A program made the translations under genes and the position numbers. Positions 26,588-35,811 of a stretch of 64,000 bases of DNA are shown piece by piece (the stretch's first letter is position 1; each line of letters starts with the position of its first letter). The DNA is from Microcosmobacter sp040493455 (GTDB lineage Bacteria; Bacteroidota; Bacteroidia; Flavobacteriales; Flavobacteriaceae). The stretch spans positions 62,001 through 126,000 of the forward strand of contig NZ_JANFDA010000005.1 in NCBI RefSeq assembly GCF_040493455.1, written 5' to 3'. A model generated the notes under the pieces. It searched no databases. It saw nothing but the letters and a program-made list of their open reading frames with translations, and had not been told where the DNA came from.

Positions 26588-28456
26588 ATGAAAACGCTAT
26601 TAATTCACTCTAGTAAATATGTAACGATGCTTGTGCTCTTTCTGAGTGCAACATCGTTATTAGCACAGAAGGCAGAAACTCCAGACAATAGCTATGCCTT
26701 AGGCGCTAAGATAAACGACATGACCATCACTGAAGGCGGAACAGTTGTAGTAGCCACTAATGATGGATTGGTAGGGATTAAACCAAATAACAGTAATTTA
26801 TTATTCAACTTTACAGATTACGGAAAAGTAAAGCCAGAAGAACTAAACTTTATACCTAACGCACCTTATGTAGTTGTTGGTCAGACAGGTTTTGGAGGCT
26901 TACGAACTAAGAGTGCCGTAATCGATTATATGTCTGGCCAAACATTGTTTAGTACCGAAAAAAACGGTTGGAAAGCTATTGGTGTTTGCGAAGTGCTTAT
27001 GCCACAGAACAAGCTAGTAGTTAGTGGCCAGCGAAGAGCAAAAGAGCAATATGCACAAGCTGTTGCCGTGTATGATCTTGGAACTGGAGACCAATTGAGT
27101 TTCGTAAAGATGAAAGGCTCACAACAAGCTATGGGCACACCATTAATGCTTTCGGATGGGTTGATTATTCCTACTACTAAAGGGTTAATCAAAGTAGATA
27201 TGAACTCTGGAAATGTTGTATGGAAAAATGATATAAAGAATGTAGGTTGGATGGTTACAGATGAATCTGAAAAAGAGATTTATGCGTTTGCAAAAACTGC
27301 CAATCTTAAGAACACCAGAATTTATAAAATCAATGCCAATGGTTCACCAGCTTGGGCTGATGAGAGAAAAGTAAAAGGCGGAGTGTCTAACTTTCAGATT
27401 TTACCACAAGGATTAGCAGTAGTAAGTGATGTAGCAGATTCTGGAAAAAAAGGTTTAGGAAAACTAACTGCGGCTAGAGCAGAATCTAAGATTACAATGT
27501 TTAGCGCAGCTACAGGTGATGACCTTTGGGAAAAGGCACCAAAAACTAAAGGCTATGTACAGCACTTTTACATTGTAGAAGATGGTATTCTATTTGGAAT
27601 CAGAGAAGGCGGAATAAATAAAGTGTCTTTTGATGGAAAACCATTATTTAAAAAACCATTAAAGACTGGCGAGAATATACATACTATGGCATTGACCAAA
27701 CAAGGCCTGATTTATATTACAGATACAGATGCTAATATTATAAACCTTAGCAATGGTGAATCTATCTGGTCTAAGCCTATAAAGTACAAGAGAGCAAAAA
27801 GCGTTACCAGTGCATACGACTCAGGCCACGGAAGATATTTAATAAGTACTGGAGCAGAAATTATTGCTATAGATGAAAACAATGGAGAGGTATCTACCTT
27901 AGCTAGTTTCAAGTTTCAAGAAAAGGAGAATCCAACAGCGATGTCAATTAGAGATAATGGGATTTTGTTATCATCTTCACAGAACATGATGATGCTAAAT
28001 TTTGATGGTTCAGAACAGTTTAATGAGTATTATAGATCTCCAGGTAAGAGTGCATTCGGTTCAATATTAATGGGAGCTTTGGCAGTTGCATCTACAGCGA
28101 TGGCAACTTCAGCAGCTGCTAGAGCAGGAGCAAACAGAAATGCTCTTGGTCAGTATAATAGTTATGGTGCACAAATGAAACGTACTCAAGATATGTTTAC
28201 AGCTATAGGGACAGCATCTTTTAAAGAATTAGCCAAGCGTTTCAAGGCAAGCTCGGCAACTAAGGATGCACAATTCATACTCACAAAACTAGATAGTGGT
28301 GTTGGTCTGGTAAAGCTTAATAAAGATACTGGATCTATGGAGAAAGAGATTGTACTTAAGGACAAAAAACCAGTCTATAAAGTAGATGAGTTTGGAGGAT
28401 ATTTATATTACAAATCAGGTGATAAAACAGTATTCGCCTACGATCTTAACAAATAA
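26588..28456 (+). CDS. Exported beta-propeller (PQQ-like repeat) protein
   Basis: A 622-residue protein with a signal peptide (ends SLLAQ, ~26). Repeats of the PQQ/WD-like beta-propeller type follow (GLIKVDMNSGNVVWKNDIKN; GLIYITDTDANIINLSNGES). Near the C-terminus an Ala-rich segment (ALAVASTAMATSAAARAG) interrupts the propeller and could be a loop or a membrane-associated helix. No enzyme motif is seen; a protein-binding or sensing scaffold is likely. It forms an operon with the lipoprotein before it and is followed by a clear terminator. Confidence 0.78.
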   Translation: MKTLLIHSSKYVTMLVLFLSATSLLAQKAETPDNSYALGAKINDMTITEGGTVVVATNDGLVGIKPNNSNLLFNFTDYGKVKPEELNFIPNAPYVVVGQTGFGGLRTKSAVIDYMSGQTLFSTEKNGWKAIGVCEVLMPQNKLVVSGQRRAKEQYAQAVAVYDLGTGDQLSFVKMKGSQQAMGTPLMLSDGLIIPTTKGLIKVDMNSGNVVWKNDIKNVGWMVTDESEKEIYAFAKTANLKNTRIYKINANGSPAWADERKVKGGVSNFQILPQGLAVVSDVADSGKKGLGKLTAARAESKITMFSAATGDDLWEKAPKTKGYVQHFYIVEDGILFGIREGGINKVSFDGKPLFKKPLKTGENIHTMALTKQGLIYITDTDANIINLSNGESIWSKPIKYKRAKSVTSAYDSGHGRYLISTGAEIIAIDENNGEVSTLASFKFQEKENPTAMSIRDNGILLSSSQNMMMLNFDGSEQFNEYYRSPGKSAFGSILMGALAVASTAMATSAAARAGANRNALGQYNSYGAQMKRTQDMFTAIGTASFKELAKRFKASSATKDAQFILTKLDSGVGLVKLNKDTGSMEKEIVLKDKKPVYKVDEFGGYLYYKSGDKTVFAYDLNK

Positions 28457-28477
28457 ATCTTGTTGTTGAGATTTGTT

Positions 28478-28518
28478 GATTAGGCGTAATTTTTTGTAGG
28501 ATTACGCTTAATCTTTTT
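28478..28518 (+). terminator. Intrinsic terminator after the beta-propeller gene
   Basis: A 13-bp stem (GATTAGGCGTAAT / ATTACGCTTAATC, one G-T pair) with a 10-nt loop is followed by six T, 22 bp after the stop codon. Confidence 0.85.
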
Positions 28519-28526
28519 TAATTGCT

Positions 28527-28551
28527 TCTTATCGAAAAAAACCCGATAAGA
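28527..28551 (+). other. Second hairpin in the kinase leader region
   Basis: Perfect 8-bp arms TCTTATCG and CGATAAGA with a 9-nt A-rich loop lie 115 bp before the histidine-kinase ATG. There is no T run, so its role (protein-binding site or leader structure) is open. Confidence 0.4.
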
Positions 28552-28665
28552 GTTTAATTAGTTTTTATATTAGTAATGCTATTAATCAATTTTTTTAAAA
28601 AGGCGTCAGTTATTCATAATGTTGGTTGCAACGTTTTGACTCTGATGCTTTTTTTGTCTGACATT

Positions 28666-30756
28666 ATGAAAAAAACATCACTACTCATTGCCCTGATGTT
28701 TACCTTCTCTACATTTTCTCAATCCAAGGTAGAGCAAAAAATCGACAGCCTAAAGAACGTTTACGAAACTAAAACAGAACCCTTAATAAAGTATTCTGTG
28801 CTTTATGATGTAGGTCGCTACTACATATCTGTTAATATCGATTCCTCAATTACCATATTTAAACGGGTTGTAAAAGAAGCAAGGAAAATTGACAGCGACA
28901 CGTTACAAGTAAAAGCGTTAATAGGCTTAGGATTAGCCTATTCTGATCAGAAGGAATTAGATTCTGCACAAGTCTTCTATGAACGTGCTGAGAAAATAAT
29001 GGAAGATGTAGATCACACCGCATTAGAAAGTTCTCTTTATAATAACAAGGGGATAATGTTCTTCTACAAATCCGACTATGAATCCGCCAGAAAAGCTTTT
29101 GAAGGCGTTTTAGAAGTTGCCAAACGGACTAACAATTTGGATGACATGTCTAGGAGCTACAATAATATGGCATTATGCTATTCTTACTTAGGTAAGTATG
29201 AAGACGCTTTAGACATGCATATCGAATCTGCTAAGATAGCTGAGCAGTTGAATGACAAAATTGGTGTCGCCAAATCGTATAATAATATTGGTCTGCTTTA
29301 TAGAGATCTAGAAGACTATGACAAATCGGAAGAATACTTGTTGAAATCTTTGGAGATTAAAAAGGTAGAAGGCTCTAAGGTTGATATGATTAGTAGTTAT
29401 CTCAACCTTGGAGGAACATTAAGAAAGATTGGAATCAAAGACAAAGACACCTCACGTTTATTAAAAGCAAGGGATTACTACGATGAAGCATTGGAGTTAA
29501 GTAATGAAGCTAATTATAAAAACGGTAAAAATATAGCTTATGTAAATCTGGCTTTAGTAGAAACCACGCTTGGGAATTATAAAAAGGGGATAGAGTACGG
29601 TAAAATATCATTAAATAATAGCCTGGAAGCTGGAGATCCACATACAGAAATGGTATCTCGAGTTAACCTAGGAGATGCATATAGATACAGTAAACAATTT
29701 CAGCTTGCAGAAGAGCATTTAGTGAGAGGTTACGAAATGGCCAAAGAGCAAAGTTTGCTATACAATCAAAAAGAGACGGCGCTAATTCTCAGTCTGTTGA
29801 ATAGCGATCAAGGAAAGTATAAACCCGCTTTAGAATATTATAAAGAGTATTATACGCTGACGGATTCCATTTCATCAACCGAAGTTCAGAATAAAGTCAA
29901 TGAGTTAGAAACCAAATACGATACAGAGAAGAAAGAAAAACAAATCCTGATTCAAAGGGCTGAGTTGGCAGAGCAGGACCTTTTGATACAAAAACGGAAT
30001 TACCAAATCTATGGATTATCTGGTTTTGCATTATTACTGGCCCTGATGGGATATTTGTTTTACAATCAACAAAAGCTGAAAAACCAACAATTACAAAAGG
30101 AGAACGAACTCAAGGATGCGTTGATCAAAATTGAAACTCAAAACAGATTGCAAGAGCAGCGTTTGAGAATTAGTAGAGACCTTCACGATAATATTGGCGC
30201 TCAACTAACCTTTATCATTTCATCCTTAGATAATCTAAAGTATGGTTTCAAATTACCAGACAAACTATCAGATAAGCTAACAGGAATCAGTTCATTTACG
30301 TCTTCTACAATTCAAGAACTTAGGGACACTATTTGGGCAATGAACAAGAATGATATAGATCTCGATGATCTGCAAAGTAGAATATCTAATTTTATTGAAA
30401 AGGCTAAGACTGCTAATGAAAATGTAGCGTTTCAATTTGCTTTAGGAGAGAATCTGTCTGAAGACATTAAATTCTCCTCTGTGAAAGGAATGAACATTTA
30501 CAGAATCATCCAAGAAGCAGTAAATAATTCTTTAAAATATGCTGAAGCAAAATCCATTAAAGTGAATTTTGAAACCAATGATGAGGATATTTCATTTTCT
30601 ATTGCAGATGATGGTAAAGGTTTCGAACCTAATGATGTTGAAGGTGGAAATGGATTGAATAACATGAAGAAGCGTGCCCAAGAATTGGAGGGAACGATTC
30701 GTATAGAATCTGAGGAAAACAAAGGAACCACTATAGCGGTAACAATACCAAAATAA
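28666..30756 (+). CDS. TPR-containing sensor histidine kinase (NarL/LuxR type)
   Basis: A 696-residue kinase. I start at the ATG at 28666, which gives a clean signal peptide (MKKTSLLIALMFTFSTFSQS); the frame extends upstream to 28576 without a plausible N-terminus. Residues ~20-420 are TPR repeats outside the membrane (SYNNMALCYSYLGKYEDALD). A membrane helix (YGLSGFALLLALMGYLFY) and a coiled coil follow. Next is a HisKA_3 domain with phospho-acceptor His507 in RISRDLHDNIGAQL. The ATPase domain has N box EAVNNSLKYA and G box DDGKGF. It likely phosphorylates the response regulator 70 bp downstream. The TPR sensing ligand is unknown. Confidence 0.93.
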   Translation: MKKTSLLIALMFTFSTFSQSKVEQKIDSLKNVYETKTEPLIKYSVLYDVGRYYISVNIDSSITIFKRVVKEARKIDSDTLQVKALIGLGLAYSDQKELDSAQVFYERAEKIMEDVDHTALESSLYNNKGIMFFYKSDYESARKAFEGVLEVAKRTNNLDDMSRSYNNMALCYSYLGKYEDALDMHIESAKIAEQLNDKIGVAKSYNNIGLLYRDLEDYDKSEEYLLKSLEIKKVEGSKVDMISSYLNLGGTLRKIGIKDKDTSRLLKARDYYDEALELSNEANYKNGKNIAYVNLALVETTLGNYKKGIEYGKISLNNSLEAGDPHTEMVSRVNLGDAYRYSKQFQLAEEHLVRGYEMAKEQSLLYNQKETALILSLLNSDQGKYKPALEYYKEYYTLTDSISSTEVQNKVNELETKYDTEKKEKQILIQRAELAEQDLLIQKRNYQIYGLSGFALLLALMGYLFYNQQKLKNQQLQKENELKDALIKIETQNRLQEQRLRISRDLHDNIGAQLTFIISSLDNLKYGFKLPDKLSDKLTGISSFTSSTIQELRDTIWAMNKNDIDLDDLQSRISNFIEKAKTANENVAFQFALGENLSEDIKFSSVKGMNIYRIIQEAVNNSLKYAEAKSIKVNFETNDEDISFSIADDGKGFEPNDVEGGNGLNNMKKRAQELEGTIRIESEENKGTTIAVTIPK

Positions 30757-30825
30757 AATAGGGCATTTGCCCTAAAGCCAAAAGGTTACCATTATCGTAA
30801 CTTTAAGCTGATTTAATTTCATTGT

Positions 30826-31476
30826 ATGAAGATAAAAGTTGCTATTGTAGATGATAATACCTTCCTCGTTAGCGCGGTTAAGGAAAAGCTGTCTTTTTTT
30901 GAAGATCTTAACTACAAGTTTTCGGCAATGAATGGTTCAGATCTGCTTACCAAATTGGAAGATAATCATAATCTAGATCTTATACTTATGGATATTGAAA
31001 TGCCAGTGTTGAATGGTATTGAGACTACCGAAATTGTAAAGCAAAAATATCCTCACATTAAGATTATAATGCTGACTGTTTTCGATAATGACGAAAATAT
31101 ATTTAAAGCGATAAAAGCTGGAGCAGATGGATACCTTCTGAAAGATATTGATGCTAAATCGCTACATGATGGTATTGTTGAGACCTTAAATGGAGGTGCA
31201 GCAATGAATCCTTCTATAGCTTTGAAAACCTTAAAATTGTTAAGGAATCCAATAGACATTGAAAACCCTAAAGATAAAGAAGATATACAATTGACCAATA
31301 GGGAAACCGATGTGTTAGAACAACTGAGCAAAGGACTTAATTATAAGCAGATTGCGGATAACCTCATTTTATCACCGAGTACGGTAAGAAAGCATATAGA
31401 GAATATTTATAAGAAGCTACAAGTGCATAATAAATTAGAAGCCGTACAAAAAGCAAAGCGGAATAATTTAATATAA
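30826..31476 (+). CDS. LuxR/NarL-type response regulator
   Basis: A 216-residue regulator. The receiver domain (1-~120) has the acidic pair DD at 9-10 and the phospho-acceptor Asp56 in LILMDIEMP, with conserved Lys in YLLKDID. The C-terminal LuxR helix-turn-helix is at ~150-213 (LTNRETDVLEQLSKGLNYKQ; LSPSTVRKHIENIYKKL). It is paired with the TPR kinase upstream. Its targets cannot be seen from the window. Confidence 0.95.
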   Translation: MKIKVAIVDDNTFLVSAVKEKLSFFEDLNYKFSAMNGSDLLTKLEDNHNLDLILMDIEMPVLNGIETTEIVKQKYPHIKIIMLTVFDNDENIFKAIKAGADGYLLKDIDAKSLHDGIVETLNGGAAMNPSIALKTLKLLRNPIDIENPKDKEDIQLTNRETDVLEQLSKGLNYKQIADNLILSPSTVRKHIENIYKKLQVHNKLEAVQKAKRNNLI

Positions 31477-31481
31477 AAACC

Positions 31482-31508
31482 AAAAAGCGGAATCATTTAT
31501 GATTCCGC
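31482..31508 (-). terminator. Terminator between response regulator and tail-fibre-like gene
   Basis: A perfect 10-bp stem (GCGGAATCAT / ATGATTCCGC) has a 2-nt central TT. On the minus strand it is followed by TTTTTGGTTTTTATA, so it mainly ends the minus-strand operon; it may act in both directions. Confidence 0.75.
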
Positions 31509-31539
31509 CTTCACCTTTAAGAATGTAATCAATAACTAA

Positions 31540-32801
31540 TTAATCTTTAATACATCTCAAAGGTGTTGTGTGTTCGTGGTTATAAGTATATCCAGTTAAG
31601 CCTGGGTGAGGGATTGTAGATGTAGCCATGTGCCCAAATGAATATCCACTATTATATCCACCATCATCAAGTAAAGTAGCAAAACCATTGCTTCCACCAG
31701 CTACATTAGAGTCAAGTAAAAGTAAGTTATTTTCTTGCGCACTACCATATGCATTAGGTAATTTTAAAAAGAAATTATGATCCCACAGGTCTACTAGTGC
31801 ATAGAAGTCTCCTAGTGGATTGCTGGAATAAAGTGCTCTTGCATTGCTAAACTCAGCTTCCCATTCATCTTGAGTAGGAGGTCTAAAGCCATCAGGGCAA
31901 GGGTTACCAGAACCTAGGGAGCTTATGCGATTGGTAGAAGGAATGGTCCAATTTGGATCTGGACCTATATCAGAATAAGATTGGTACCATCTTGGGTCAA
32001 GCTAGCGTTTGTAGTATTCTTATCGCCAACTGCTGATGCGATGTCTGACAATAGTATGCTAACCGTACCACCGTCGCTATCTGTTAGAATAAGATTAGTT
32101 CCATCTTCGGTCAAACTAGCATTGGTTGTATTAGTATCGATCTGCGCTTTAAGATCTGCCAAAGATACTGTAGTTGTATTTCCATTTTCTAAAGTAACAC
32201 TAAGTCCAGAGCCATTAATGCTAAAATCAGTTACGGTTTGATTGTCAGTATTTACCACTGTAGCAATATCAGTAAGTGATACTGTTGCTGTGTTTCCATC
32301 TTCCAGAGTAATACTTAATGTATTCCCTTGTACACTAAAATCAGAGACGATTTGGTCATCAGTACCTGCTGGACCACTAACTGAGTCTCCATCCATAATT
32401 CTTTTCCAAATACCACCTTTTACCTGAAATGATTTGTTGTCGTAATAGTAAAATCCAGGAGTTACTGAAACAATTGTATTACTTGCTCCAGGTAGGGTGT
32501 TACCAGTTCCTACATTATAAACAATCATTCCATCAAAACGATTTGGTACGTTAACAACATTCGTGAAAGCAGGTATAAAACCCTCAAAAGTTGTTAAATC
32601 AGTCCTTGGAAATAGTAATCCTTTTCCAAGATTATTAGTATTATTTAAAGCAGATGCAGATGATGCATCTAGAAAATAGGATGATATTCCTCCTGGAGAA
32701 ACATTACCATTACCTGTAACCCGAACTTGAGCTGTTACATTATAAGAAGTTAATAATATTAGTAAAGCAACAGTTGTGTATATATATTTGATCATCTTCA
32801 T
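31540..32801 (-). pseudogene. Frameshifted secreted protein with repeats and FISUMP-like C-terminus
   Basis: The first frame (32801 to stop at 31965, 278 residues) has a signal peptide (ends YNVTAQ) and about four ~35-residue repeats (DNQTVTDFSINGSGLSVTLE; NASLTEDGTNLILTDSDGG). It stops abruptly within the last repeat. Past the stop, another frame is open to TAA at 31540-31542 and encodes a FISUMP-type end: NPCPDGFRPPTQDEWEAEF and finally TTPLRCIKD. Comparison with the preceding repeat copy suggests loss of four bases (AACA on the coding strand) after base 31971; restoring them joins both parts as LILTDIGPDPNWTIPSTNR, ~421 residues. The DNA shows one break only, so it is a recent mutation or a sequencing error. 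It follows the 33743 gene after 36 bp, likely in one operon. Confidence 0.82.
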
Positions 32802-32837
32802 CTTATTAAGCGTTTTAGTATTAGTAAGTGGTTAGAA

Positions 32838-33743
32838 TTATATACCTAGAGCCCACCATTCTGTACCTGTCCATATTATTTTAGTTGAAACGGCAGGGAA
32901 AATCTGATTAGGACCTAAAGTTTTGTCTAGGTCTACAACATTGATTAGGTTTATTGCCGCTACAGAGTTTGCAGAAACATTAATAATTATAAAATCTCCA
33001 ATATAAGCTCCACTAGCAGGAAGTGTAACAGTACGAGTAGTTGTTAAGTCATTCATCCTAAGCACTACATCATCAACATTTACAGTATAGTCTGCATCAG
33101 TAATTTCTACATAGTTTCCAGTGTTGAATTTAATTGATGGAGCAGTTTGCCAACTTGGCGTAGATCCGCTACCTCCACTAATAAGAACTTGTCCACTAGA
33201 TCCGACTGCTCCTCCAGGTAATAGCTCACCAGAAAATTCTACATTACCATTAACATCCAGAGCCTGACTAGGATTGTTATTACCAATGCCAACGCGATCA
33301 TTAGCTCCATCTATAAATAATGTATTAGAGTCAAAATCTATATTACCAGATGTCGTAGTGAACGAAAGACTACCTGATGTAGAAGTGAAAGCCAAATTGT
33401 TTGCTGCTTGAGTAACAGTGGTAGGCCCGATTAGAGAACCATTACCATCATATAAACCATTACCATCTGCTGAGCCACTGCCTGACCCTCCAATTGGGAT
33501 CCAGATATTTCCGTCGGAATAATACTCAAATTGATTTGTATCTGTATTATAAATTAATTCACTCAAATCGGCTGATACAGCATCTCTTTCGGCTGTTGAC
33601 ATTCGAGGAATTAATATCCCAGCGCTACTAGATACAATGTCTAGTGCAGCTTGAGGGGTTTGTGTTCCAATACCTGCTTGAGCATTTAGACCATTAACAA
33701 TAAGCAAACTGGTAATTGTGATAAAAAATTTGATAGCTCTCAT
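32838..33743 (-). CDS. Secreted tail-fibre-like protein
   Basis: A 301-residue exported protein with signal peptide (ends GLNAQ) directly followed by AGIGTQTPQAALDIV. The same motif recurs as VGIGNNNPSQALDVNGNVEF; such GIGT.NP..LDV motifs are common in phage tail-fibre-like and surface proteins of Bacteroidota. A Gly/Ser-rich link and a beta-rich C-terminal domain (TTTRTVTLPASGAYIGDFII) follow. No T9SS sorting domain is present, so its surface route is unclear. It is cotranscribed with the frameshifted gene downstream. Function is probably structural or adhesive; no enzyme motif is seen. Confidence 0.78.
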   Translation of the reverse strand: MRAIKFFITITSLLIVNGLNAQAGIGTQTPQAALDIVSSSAGILIPRMSTAERDAVSADLSELIYNTDTNQFEYYSDGNIWIPIGGSGSGSADGNGLYDGNGSLIGPTTVTQAANNLAFTSTSGSLSFTTTSGNIDFDSNTLFIDGANDRVGIGNNNPSQALDVNGNVEFSGELLPGGAVGSSGQVLISGGSGSTPSWQTAPSIKFNTGNYVEITDADYTVNVDDVVLRMNDLTTTRTVTLPASGAYIGDFIIINVSANSVAAINLINVVDLDKTLGPNQIFPAVSTKIIWTGTEWWALGI

Positions 33744-33799
33744 AGATTAATTGTTATTTGTTTTAATACAGTAAATTTTATATAACGCATTACCTCCAA

Positions 33800-33827
33800 C
33801 TAAAACAAACAATGGATTTTGTTTTAG
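33800..33827 (-). other. Hairpin upstream of the tail-fibre-like gene
   Basis: Perfect 10-bp arms CTAAAACAAA and TTTGTTTTAG with an 8-nt loop lie 57 bp before the start codon. It may be a leader hairpin or an operator; no T run follows on the minus strand. Confidence 0.4.
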
Positions 33828-34093
33828 CAAGAGTTAAGGCGAGATTAATCCCTTATTAATAAATTAGCATTTGTCTATGATGATATCTAACAGGTAATGT
33901 ACTTAAGATCTCACTTAAGAGTTAGATGAAGGAATATAAAGATTGGTAATAGCTATATTCACGAGGGGATTCTCATGAATTATATTATTAAACTCTAGTT
34001 TAGTATGCCACCAAATTTTATTTATTCTATTAAGTGGTTATAAGTTAGAGTGTTAATTTGTTTTGCAAATATCAGATATTTTTCTTCTGCAGG

Positions 34094-34116
34094 CAAAAAA
34101 AAGCAAATGCTTTTTG
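34094..34116 (-). terminator. Intrinsic terminator of the ddl-coaD genes
   Basis: On the minus strand a 7-bp stem AAAAAGC / GCTTTTT with an ATTT loop runs into eight T in all. It lies about 80 bp after the coaD stop. Confidence 0.65.
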
Positions 34117-34197
34117 TCTGAAAAAACACGCGCTTTATCGAAAATTTAAACTGGTTAATGAAGCTAAAGATCTAATTATTAATGGTTTTCAAGCTTT

Positions 34198-34653
34198 TCA
34201 ATCTAACCTAACACTTCTTGGAACTAGTTTTGTGTAGTCGCCATTATTTCTAATTACATCTCTTACAATAGATGAGGAAATATAAGATGTGCTAGCTGCT
34301 GTTAATAAGAACACAGTTTCGATAGGAGCAAGATCTCTATTAGTATGAGCTATGGCTTTTTCAAACTCAAAATCGGCAGGATTGCGAAGCCCTCTAAGAA
34401 TAAAGTCAACATTATTTTCTTTACAAAAGTCTACTGTAAGACCTTTATAAGTTACCACCTTGACTCTAGGCTCATCTTTAAAGGCATCTTCAATAAATTT
34501 TTGACGTTGTTCTAAAGAAAACATATACTTTTTATCAGCATTGATACCTATAGCTACAATAACTTCATCAAATAATTGTATACCTCTTTTAATGATATCA
34601 TAATGTCCTAAAGTAATTGGGTCGAAAGATCCTGGGAAAATGGCTTTTTTCAT
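34198..34653 (-). CDS. coaD: Phosphopantetheine adenylyltransferase
   Basis: A 151-residue enzyme that makes dephospho-CoA from phosphopantetheine and ATP, the fourth step of coenzyme A synthesis. It belongs to the nucleotidyltransferase superfamily: N-terminal GSFDPITLGHYDII holds the TxGH motif, and STSYISSSIVRD is the ISST-like ATP-binding motif. RGLRNPADFEFE is a family hallmark. Length is normal. It follows ddl by 51 bp on the same strand, probably one transcript. Confidence 0.97.
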   Translation of the reverse strand: MKKAIFPGSFDPITLGHYDIIKRGIQLFDEVIVAIGINADKKYMFSLEQRQKFIEDAFKDEPRVKVVTYKGLTVDFCKENNVDFILRGLRNPADFEFEKAIAHTNRDLAPIETVFLLTAASTSYISSSIVRDVIRNNGDYTKLVPRSVRLD

Positions 34654-34704
34654 GTTGATTCTATGAAACTAATACTAATTTTTAGCTACAACCAAAGATA
34701 ATGA

Positions 34705-35682
34705 TTAATTATTCATAGCTTCAGCTATAGCATTCTCAAATAATTCCTCTAAAGAGATACCAGCAGCATTAGCTTGTTGAGGTAGTATGCTTTCTTTGGT
34801 TAGGCCTGGCACTGTATTCACCTCTAATAAATGAGGTTCTCCATTTTTGAAAATAAACTCACTACGACTAAAGCCAGTCATTTTCAAAATATCATAAACA
34901 CGTTTTGCAACAGACTTTGCTTTATGTGTTAGCTCATCAGATAATCTAGCTGGAGTTATTTCTTGAGATTGCCCAAGGTATTTAGCTTCATAATCAAAAA
35001 AATCATTATCACTTACTATTTCTGTGATAGGAAGCACAGTCGTTTCACCTTTATAAGTAATAACACCTATAGAAACTTCAGTACCATCCAAAAATTCTTC
35101 AATAATAATTTCATCATCTTCTTCGAAAGCAACATCAATTGCATTTTGAAGTTGTTCCTTTTTATGAACTTTAGTAATTCCAAAACTACTACCAGCTTTG
35201 TTCGCTTTCACAAAACAAGGTAAACCGACTTTAGAAATTATAGCATCTTCATCTACTGTATCACCTAAGTTCAGATAAAAACTTTCGGCCATCTTAATGC
35301 CATAAGGTTTTAATGTAGACAACAAATCTCTTTTATTAAAAGTCAGCGCAGCTAAGTACATGCTACAACTTGTGTGCGGAATATTCAAAAGTTCAAAATA
35401 AGCTTGCATATAACCATCTTCGCCCGGAGAACCGTGAATCGCATTAAAAACACAATCGAATGTAATTTTTTCGTCATGGGTTCTTACAGTGAAATCGTGC
35501 CTGTCAATATCAAATTCTTGACCTTCATCATTGACATAAACCCATTTGTCTTTAAAGATATGAACACGAAATGCATTGAACTTCTCTTTGTTAAAAGTAT
35601 CATAGACTACATTACCGCTTTTTAGCGATATTTCGTATTCACTGGAGTAGCCTCCCATAATGATTGCAATGTTTTTTTTCAT
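34705..35682 (-). CDS. ddl: D-alanine--D-alanine ligase
   Basis: A 325-residue ATP-grasp ligase making the D-Ala-D-Ala unit of peptidoglycan precursors. Visible are the N-terminal IIMGGYSSEYEISLKSG, the HGSPGEDG substrate loop, the ATP-grasp segment FVKANKAGSSFGITKV, and the C-terminal metal/phosphate motif FSRSEFIFKNGEPHLLEVNT followed by VPGLTKESILPQQ. Family length is usual. It is divergent from a PASTA protein, another wall-linked gene. Confidence 0.97.
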   Translation of the reverse strand: MKKNIAIIMGGYSSEYEISLKSGNVVYDTFNKEKFNAFRVHIFKDKWVYVNDEGQEFDIDRHDFTVRTHDEKITFDCVFNAIHGSPGEDGYMQAYFELLNIPHTSCSMYLAALTFNKRDLLSTLKPYGIKMAESFYLNLGDTVDEDAIISKVGLPCFVKANKAGSSFGITKVHKKEQLQNAIDVAFEEDDEIIIEEFLDGTEVSIGVITYKGETTVLPITEIVSDNDFFDYEAKYLGQSQEITPARLSDELTHKAKSVAKRVYDILKMTGFSRSEFIFKNGEPHLLEVNTVPGLTKESILPQQANAAGISLEELFENAIAEAMNN

Positions 35683-35784
35683 GTAAAATGCATTAGGTTG
35701 TCATCTAAACGTTACAATATTTCGTACTTTATTAAAGTTATCTTTAACAATTGTAAAAGTATAACTCAAAAGAATGCGTTTTTA

Positions 35785-35792
35785 TATATTTG
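35785..35792 (+). promoter_or_regulatory. Putative -7 promoter element of the PASTA/rluD operon
   Basis: TATATTTG (TAnnTTTG) lies 19 bp before the PASTA gene ATG. No -33 TTG occurs at the usual distance. Confidence 0.5.
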
Positions 35793-35811
35793 TCGGTAAC
35801 TAAATTACTAA

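Larger units (their letters stand above)
33744..34197. other. 454-bp intergenic region without gene
   Basis: The region lies between the tail-fibre-like operon and coaD, both on the minus strand. It should hold the tail-fibre operon promoter and the coaD terminator. I see a hairpin at 33800-33827 and the terminator at 34094-34116, no convincing TAnnTTTG element for the operon, and no open frame or RNA gene. Confidence 0.5.
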
